Shown here in pieces: positions 58,803 through 64,000 of a stretch of 64,000 nt of DNA. The DNA is from Burkholderiaceae bacterium. GTDB lineage: Bacteria > Pseudomonadota > Gammaproteobacteria > Burkholderiales > Burkholderiaceae_C. The notes under the pieces are model-generated. The model did not search any database. It was not told where the DNA came from and was given only the letters and a program-made list of their open reading frames with translations. Positions within the stretch are counted from its first letter, which is position 1, and the number at the start of each line of letters is the position of its first letter. A program made the translations under genes and the position numbers. The stretch is from contig JAGOPK010000004.1 of assembly GCA_017992055.1 (NCBI GenBank), positions 317,138 through 381,137 on the forward strand. The letters are read 5' to 3'.

Positions 58803-60159
58803 CGGCGGTGCGGTCGCGCACGTACAGCACCCGTGCCGCGGTGGTCTGCAGCAGCGGCGTGATGTCGCCGAAGCTGAAGTCCACGGCCCACGAGGCCACC
58901 GCCGTACCGCTGGCCGGCACCACCGGCGAGGCACTCCAGAACAGCTGCGAGAAGGCCGCACGCTGCGCGGCATCGCCGTACACGGCGGCGTCCAGGGCCG
59001 GGCCGCTGGCGCTGCGCAGCACCAGCGCATCCAGCTCGTGGCGGTTGGGCAGGCGCCAGTCGCCATGGCCACCGGGACGGGCGGCATTGACCGCGGCCAC
59101 GCCGTCCACCGCCTGGGCCCAGGTGCGGGTGGCGGTGCTGGTGGGCACCAGCCACATCAGCTCGCGGCGGTTGTCGACGATGTGGTAGTCGCTGCCCACG
59201 GCGCTGCGCAGCAGGCTGACCGCGGCATTGTTCAGCCGGGTGGCGCCCGCCACCCAGCGCAGCTTGGCATTGGCCGTGGCCAGCGTGTACTTGCCGGCCG
59301 GGCCCTGGTTGGCGAAGTCCACCGCCCAGGGCTTGCTGCCATCGTCCAGGTAGGTGTCCGAGGCCAGGAACAGCGCCTGCGGCGTGTCCGGGAAGTAATC
59401 GGCATCGACGGCCGCCGCACCGGTGCGGCCGGCATGCACGATGGACTGCAGCTCGTGCACCGAGGGCCGGCGCCAGCCGTCGGCGGCAATGCCGCATTGC
59501 GCGCCCGGCGCCGCGGCGTCGCCGGCGACCACGGCCCGCGCCCACACCAGGCCGCTGGCGTTGTCGCGGGTGCAGGCCCAGGCATTGGCCGGATAGGCGG
59601 TGGTGGCGGTGCAGGCAAAGCCCGGCGCGGCGCCGGCGACATCGCCGCTGGCGCACAGCCGCGTGAAGTCGAAGCCCAGCGCACCGGCGCCGGTCTTGGT
59701 CAGGCGCGTGGCCTCGGCATCCCGGCCGGCGCTGCCATCGGGTCCGCTGGCGATGCCGGTGTCGTTGAGCAGGCTGTGGCTGCACTGGATGGCCACATTG
59801 CTGATGCTGGCGCTCAGCGTGCCGCTGGCCCCCTGGGTGATGCGGCACATCTGCCCGGCCGGGTGCTTGACGATGCTGATGGTGTAGGCGGTGCCGGCAT
59901 CGAAGTTGCGCGCAAACGCAAAGGCGAACGAGCCGTAGATGCTCGACCCGATGGTCTGGCTGACGCCGGCCACCTGCAGCTGCAGATCGGTGCTGGGCCG
60001 CTGGCCGGTGATGGTGCCGCCCAGCGTCACCTGCTCGGGCGCACCGCCCCCTCCCCCGCCGCAGCCCAGCAGCAGCAGCGAACTCAGCAGCGACAGCGCC
60101 ACAGGGCCGGCAAGGCGCCGGTGCACATGGATTTCACGACCATTCATGTAGGCACTCAC
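58789..60159 (-). CDS. DUF1566 (Lcl C-terminal-like) lipoprotein
   Basis: A 456-residue lipoprotein. A signal peptide with lipobox (LLLLGCGGGG, Cys33) and a Gly linker are followed by an immunoglobulin-like strand region (about 45-125). Two DUF1566-type modules follow, seen as GWRRPSVHELQSIVHAG and DWRLPNRHELDALVLRS, each with a Trp-rich partner strand (SGLVWARAV, QLFWSASPV) and the final VLYVRDR. DUF1566 modules occur in surface adhesins. GTG start at 60159 overlaps the exoprotein stop (GTGA), and an ATG at 60147 is possible. Because of tight coupling it is probably a partner or anchor of the exported protein. Confidence 0.8.
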   Translation of the reverse strand: MSAYMNGREIHVHRRLAGPVALSLLSSLLLLGCGGGGGGAPEQVTLGGTITGQRPSTDLQLQVAGVSQTIGSSIYGSFAFAFARNFDAGTAYTISIVKHPAGQMCRITQGASGTLSASISNVAIQCSHSLLNDTGIASGPDGSAGRDAEATRLTKTGAGALGFDFTRLCASGDVAGAAPGFACTATTAYPANAWACTRDNASGLVWARAVVAGDAAAPGAQCGIAADGWRRPSVHELQSIVHAGRTGAAAVDADYFPDTPQALFLASDTYLDDGSKPWAVDFANQGPAGKYTLATANAKLRWVAGATRLNNAAVSLLRSAVGSDYHIVDNRRELMWLVPTSTATRTWAQAVDGVAAVNAARPGGHGDWRLPNRHELDALVLRSASGPALDAAVYGDAAQRAAFSQLFWSASPVVPASGTAVASWAVDFSFGDITPLLQTTAARVLYVRDRTADAAP

Positions 60160-63100
60160 AGTGTCAGGTTCTCAACCCAGTAGTCGAATTCGGCGAGCGA
60201 AGTGTCCATCATCACGGCACCGGCCCCCAGCGGCTGGCTGGCCGGCGATCCGAGCAGGAAGGCCTGGTCCAGCACCAGCGACAGATCGTCGCTGCCGTTC
60301 TGGCGCCAGACCACGTCGGCGGTGGCCAGGCGGCCGACGCCGGCGCTGAGGCCGGAGTCCAGGCTGCCGCTGACCGACAGCGCCGACATCAGGCCACGCA
60401 CCGAGGCCGCCGAGCCCATGCCGAAGCGATCGCCCCAGCCATCGCCCCAGCCGCCGCCATAGGCCCAGCCGGCGCTGGTGGCATCCACCGGCGTCTGCAG
60501 GCTGGGCACCGGCGTGGCGGTGTCGCGGCCGTCGGTGACGAACTGGCCGTGCACATTGACCAGCTGCTCGCGCAACTGGCCGTCGACCATCACCACCACG
60601 CGCACCGAGCCGTCGGCCTGGGTCTGGCGCATCACCAGGCCCGAAGGCGTCAGCACGTCCACGCGGGCGGCGTCGACGCGCAGCGGCGTGCCGCTGCCGG
60701 CCACCGGGCCCAGGCCTTCCAGCACCAGGGTGGCCGCGCTGATGTTGGTCTGGCCGGCGGCCAGCGCCGACTGCACCAGCGCGCCGCTGCCCAGCACCTG
60801 CAGGCGCAGCTCGCCGCCGGCGCTGATCTGCGTGACCTGGGCCCCGCCCGGCACCACCAGCGACAGGTCGCCGCTGGCCGTCAGGCTGCTGCCCTCGGCC
60901 ATCTGCAGCGAGGCGCCCCAGATCACCACGTCACTGCCGAAGCTGGCCTGGCCCAGCACCTGCACCGCACCGGTGGCGCCGACCTGGCCGACCTCCACCT
61001 GGGCGAATCCGCTGCCCAGCGCCGCCAGCAGCGTGGCATCGAGCTGCCAGCCGGAGGCGCTGCCGGCGCCACTGCCCAGCAGCACCGGCAGGCTGGCATC
61101 GACCGGGCGCAGCGCCAGCGTGGCGCCACCGGCGGTCTGCGCCTGCACCGAGCCGGCGCCGCCGTTGAACTCCAGCCGGTCGGCGGCCAGCACCACCTCG
61201 CCCTGCAGCCGCACCTGGCCTTCCAGCACGATGCCGGCATCGCCCTGCATGCGGATCTCGGTGTTGTCCAGCAGCACCGGCACCGTACCGTCGACCTGCA
61301 GCGACACGCCGCTGACCTCGCCGCGCAAGGTGATGGAGCCGCCATCGGCCACCTGCACCAGCACCGGATGGTCGAAGGACAGCGCGTCCAGCGAGCCGTC
61401 CAGCGTCACGCTGCCGGTGTGGCCCGGCCCGCCGATGACCACCTGGCCATAGCCGGCGGCCAGCTTGTCCAGCGCCGCCTGGTCGAAGTACCAGGTGGTG
61501 TCGCCGGGCGCGGGGTTGCTGGGCGCGCTGCGGCCGATGACGATGTCCTGCGTGGGCAGGTAGGAGGTCAGCGTCAGCGTGCCGCCGGCGCCGGTCTCGG
61601 TGCGCTCGGTGCCGCCGTTGGCGCCCCAGTCCACCGTCTCCAGGCTGGCCAGCGAAACATCGCCGCTGCCGGTGCGCAGCGTGGCATCGACCTCGATCGT
61701 GCCCTGCTGGGCAACGACGCTGATGCTGCCGGCGGCGGTGGCCACGTCGGCCTGCACCTGCACGTCACCACCGGCCGAGATCACCGTCACCGTGCCGGCG
61801 CCGCTGGTGCTGACGGCCAGGCCGTCGCCATCGCTGCCATCGGTCAGCGTCACCGTGCCTGCGGCATCCACGACGATGCTGCCGCCGTTGCTGGCCGTCA
61901 GGTCTGACAGCGGCACATCGGTGACCACGGTGGTGGCGCCGGTGGCGCCCACGCGCTGCACCGACAGCGCCGGCGTCGTGCCCACGGTCAGCGCCGAGGC
62001 TTCGGACAGGTTCAGTCCGGCGCTGCCCACGTCGGCGGCCACCAGGGCGACCTCGGTCTCCAGCGCATCGCCGCTGCTGCCCACGCCACCGTCCAGGCCA
62101 TTGGCCTGCAGGCGCAGCGCGCGCGCCTGCACGTCCAGCGTGCCGGCGGCGTCGCCGCTGCTGTCCAGCACCCGGCCGGCACTGCTGATCAGACTGACAC
62201 TGCCCCAGCCGGTCTGGGCGCCGGCATTGCGGGCGTCGAGCAGGCCGACGCCGATGTCACCGGCCGCCGCGATGCGGATGTTGCCGCCGGCCGAGCGCAG
62301 CTCGCTGCCATCGGCCATGGTCACGCTGGTGCCGGCCAGCAGGTCGATGCTTGCACCGCCGGTGCTCAGATCGGCCGCCGCCGCCAGCGCGATGGACGCA
62401 CCGGCCGACAGGCTGATGGCCCCGGCGCTGCTGGTCACGGCCGCAGCCAGGTCCAGCGTGCCGGCGCTGCCCGAGGCTGCCAGCAGCAGCGGGCCGGCGG
62501 CGGCGATGCTGCCCGCGGCCAGGCTGGTCAGCGAGCCGGCGCTGCTGGTCAGGGTCAGCGCACCGGCTGAGCTCAGGCCCGACAAGGCCGCATCGGCCAC
62601 GCTGGACAGGCTGCCGTCGCGGCCGACCAGGGCCGTGGACTGGGCCGCCACCGTGTCCAGGCTCAGGCCATCGGATTCGATCAGGAACAGGCCGGCCAGG
62701 CCGCGCACCTCGGCCGCCAGGTTGCCGACCTGGATCTCCAGCCGGTTGCTGCCGCTGGCCAGGCCCTGGCCGGCGGCGGTGCCGGTGGTCAGCACGCGCA
62801 GGCTGGCTGCGGTGACATTGACCGCATCGCTGCCGCCGGACCCGGCGTCGGCGATGCTCGCCGCCTGCAGCGCCACGGCGCCGCCGGTGCTCAGCCGGCC
62901 CAGCGTCAGCACATCGCCGCTGGTGACGCGGATCTGGCCGCTGCCGGTGGCGAGCGTGGTGCTGGCGCCCATGGTCAGCGCGCCGCCGGCCTGCAGCTGC
63001 AGGTCGGCCGCGCCGCTGGCGCTCAGGCTGCCGGCATTGGCCAGCGTCATCGCGCCGCCGGACAGCAGGCTGATGGCGCCGCCGCCGGTGGCGATCAGGC

Positions 63101-64000
63101 CGCCGTTGAGCGCCAGGCTGCCGCCCGAGGCCAGGCGCAGATGGCCGCTGTCCAGCAGCACCGCCGCGGTGTTGGCGGTGCCCGGCTGCAGCGTGAAGGC
63201 CCCGCTGGCCACCTCGACAACGATGCTGCCGCTGCCGGTGGCCGTCAGGTCCTGCAGCGTCACCGTGGCCGTGCCGCTGGCGCTGGCCGGCACGCTGGCG
63301 TTGGCCGCCACGCGCTGCACGGCCACCGTCTGGCGGTCGACGATCAGGCCCGAGGATTCGCTGACGAACAGGCCACCCGCGCCAACGCTGGCGCTGAGCG
63401 TATCGACCGCCGTCTCCAGGTGGTTGGCACCGCTGCCGACGCCGGTGCCGGCGCGCAGCACCAGGCCGGCGGCCGTGACATCGATGTCGCTGTCGTCGGC
63501 GGCACCGCTGTGGCGGTCGGCGATGCTGGTGGCCGCACGCAGGCTGACCGAGCCGCTGCCGGCGACGATCTCGTCGATGACGATGGCGCCGCTGTCGGCC
63601 CACAGCGCGATGTTGCCGCCGTTGCTGGCCAGGCGGCTGCCCTCGCCCATGGTGATGGCGCCGGCCGCCACCAGGTCCAGGCTCTGGCCTGCGGCGCTGG
63701 CCGTGACATTGGCATTGAGCAGCAGGTCACGCCCGGCATTCAGGCTGGTCGAGCCCAGGTCGTTGCCCAGCGCCGCGCCCAGCGTGATGTCGCTGGCCGC
63801 GCCCGTGGCCTGGATCAGCACATGACCGCTGGCGCTGACCGCGCCACCCGTGGCCAGCGTCGTGACGCTGCCACCGGCCACCACCACCAGCGCGCCTTCC
63901 ACGTCCACATCGGCCTGCGCCGTGTCCGTGGTCGCCGTCAGCGTCGCGCCATCGGCGCCCACGCGGTTGACGTTGATCGCGCTCAGCGTGCCGATCTGCA
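60156..64000 (-). CDS. Very large beta-strand-repeat exoprotein, C-terminal 1280 residues (5' end outside window)
   Basis: The frame is open to the right edge, so the start is not seen. At least 1280 residues are present. Composition is Gly/Ala/Ser/Thr/Leu/Val with almost no Cys or Lys, in short strand repeats of the filamentous-haemagglutinin kind (GAISLLSGGAMTLANAGSLSASG). Three units repeat with a period of exactly 226 residues around NHLET, SNRLEI and DALETEV. The C-terminus ends in a non-repetitive segment with aromatic and acidic residues (SLAEFDYWVENLTL), which may be a secretion or anchoring signal. It is first of the coupled export operon and the obvious cargo. No TpsB-type transporter is nearby. 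It may be an adhesin or surface coat. Confidence 0.85.
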   Translation of the reverse strand, partial: QIGTLSAINVNRVGADGATLTATTDTAQADVDVEGALVVVAGGSVTTLATGGAVSASGHVLIQATGAASDITLGAALGNDLGSTSLNAGRDLLLNANVTASAAGQSLDLVAAGAITMGEGSRLASNGGNIALWADSGAIVIDEIVAGSGSVSLRAATSIADRHSGAADDSDIDVTAAGLVLRAGTGVGSGANHLETAVDTLSASVGAGGLFVSESSGLIVDRQTVAVQRVAANASVPASASGTATVTLQDLTATGSGSIVVEVASGAFTLQPGTANTAAVLLDSGHLRLASGGSLALNGGLIATGGGAISLLSGGAMTLANAGSLSASGAADLQLQAGGALTMGASTTLATGSGQIRVTSGDVLTLGRLSTGGAVALQAASIADAGSGGSDAVNVTAASLRVLTTGTAAGQGLASGSNRLEIQVGNLAAEVRGLAGLFLIESDGLSLDTVAAQSTALVGRDGSLSSVADAALSGLSSAGALTLTSSAGSLTSLAAGSIAAAGPLLLAASGSAGTLDLAAAVTSSAGAISLSAGASIALAAAADLSTGGASIDLLAGTSVTMADGSELRSAGGNIRIAAAGDIGVGLLDARNAGAQTGWGSVSLISSAGRVLDSSGDAAGTLDVQARALRLQANGLDGGVGSSGDALETEVALVAADVGSAGLNLSEASALTVGTTPALSVQRVGATGATTVVTDVPLSDLTASNGGSIVVDAAGTVTLTDGSDGDGLAVSTSGAGTVTVISAGGDVQVQADVATAAGSISVVAQQGTIEVDATLRTGSGDVSLASLETVDWGANGGTERTETGAGGTLTLTSYLPTQDIVIGRSAPSNPAPGDTTWYFDQAALDKLAAGYGQVVIGGPGHTGSVTLDGSLDALSFDHPVLVQVADGGSITLRGEVSGVSLQVDGTVPVLLDNTEIRMQGDAGIVLEGQVRLQGEVVLAADRLEFNGGAGSVQAQTAGGATLALRPVDASLPVLLGSGAGSASGWQLDATLLAALGSGFAQVEVGQVGATGAVQVLGQASFGSDVVIWGASLQMAEGSSLTASGDLSLVVPGGAQVTQISAGGELRLQVLGSGALVQSALAAGQTNISAATLVLEGLGPVAGSGTPLRVDAARVDVLTPSGLVMRQTQADGSVRVVVMVDGQLREQLVNVHGQFVTDGRDTATPVPSLQTPVDATSAGWAYGGGWGDGWGDRFGMGSAASVRGLMSALSVSGSLDSGLSAGVGRLATADVVWRQNGSDDLSLVLDQAFLLGSPASQPLGAGAVMMDTSLAEFDYWVENLTL
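62058..63419 (-). repeat. 226-residue (678-bp) repeat units in the exoprotein
   Basis: The Leu-Glu codon pair that starts the conserved block lies at 63414-63419, 62736-62741 and 62058-62063, giving two exact 678-bp periods. Each block is preceded by a VTAAGLVLRAG / VTAASLRVLTT / VQARALRLQAN strand and followed by AGGLFVSES / LAGLFLIES / SAGLNLSEA. DNA identity is low, so the units are old but length-constrained. A further copy one period to the left (61380) is not recognisable. Confidence 0.8.

Noticed and set aside
60156-64000. Two-partner secretion (TpsA) identity for the repeat exoprotein
   Set aside because: No TpsB-type POTRA/beta-barrel gene is present, and the N-terminal TPS domain cannot be seen. 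The linked genes are TolC/HlyD/SecA types.

Overview
This is a very GC-rich, gene-dense window with strong G/C preference at third codon positions and many 4-bp start/stop overlaps. The gene families present (a form II molybdenum hydroxylase cox cluster, a flavin monooxygenase with a DUF2783 partner, a globin-coupled diguanylate cyclase, a Xanthomonas/Caulobacter-type TonB receptor) suggest a betaproteobacterium of the Burkholderiales, perhaps the Rubrivivax/Leptothrix/Roseateles group. That placement is inference. I saw no rRNA, tRNA, CRISPR array or insertion sequence. Local AT-rich patches coincide with regulatory DNA (about 6120-6240, 30650-31000, 45000-45180).

Layout. 1-1349: end of a lipid A phosphoethanolamine transferase coupled to a PAP2 phosphatase. 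6098-1250 (minus): aromatic catabolism operon encoding a metallo-beta-lactamase-fold protein, a VOC protein, an FAD monooxygenase, a DUF2783 protein and fumarylacetoacetase. 6197-7395: Xre/RES toxin-antitoxin pair with a palindromic operator. 7416-17142: xdhC, then coxSLM, an intrinsic terminator, and coxDEG, followed by a ModE/LysR-like regulator and a ModA-like binding protein. 17367-23165: acyl-CoA ligase, nitroreductase, globin-coupled diguanylate cyclase, chemoreceptor and thioesterase. 28841-23125 (minus): MarR regulator, then three translationally coupled genes that look like a complete wax-ester route (Fe-type alcohol dehydrogenase, acyl-ACP-reductase-like protein, WS/DGAT acyltransferase). 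All three of those proteins carry Lys/Ala-rich C-terminal tails.

28902-49282: a tannase/feruloyl-esterase lipoprotein, then a beta-galactan utilisation locus. It has a GH53 endo-galactanase, a TonB receptor, a MalEFGK-type sugar importer, GalM, GH35 and GH42 beta-galactosidases, an aldo/keto reductase and a LacI-family repressor. Four copies of a TTAA-N-CG-N-TTAA-like operator sit in its two promoter regions. In the inferred scheme galactan is cut outside the cell, oligomers enter through the TonB receptor and ABC importer, galactosidases trim them, and LacI senses the sugar. 49299-50012: a Phd/PIN toxin-antitoxin pair under a perfect 14-bp inverted repeat. 50028-50174: a 48-residue lysine-rich gene.

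50238-64000 (minus, running off the right edge): the most unusual locus. A very large beta-repeat exoprotein, a DUF1566 lipoprotein, a TolC-like outer-membrane factor, a PqqD-M50 protease-HlyD fusion, a shortened SecA-like ATPase, a HlyD adaptor and a GAF-HlyD protein are closely packed, with most junctions overlapping. No ABC exporter or inner-membrane RND pump is visible. It looks like a dedicated export system in which a SecA paralogue may replace the usual type I ATPase.
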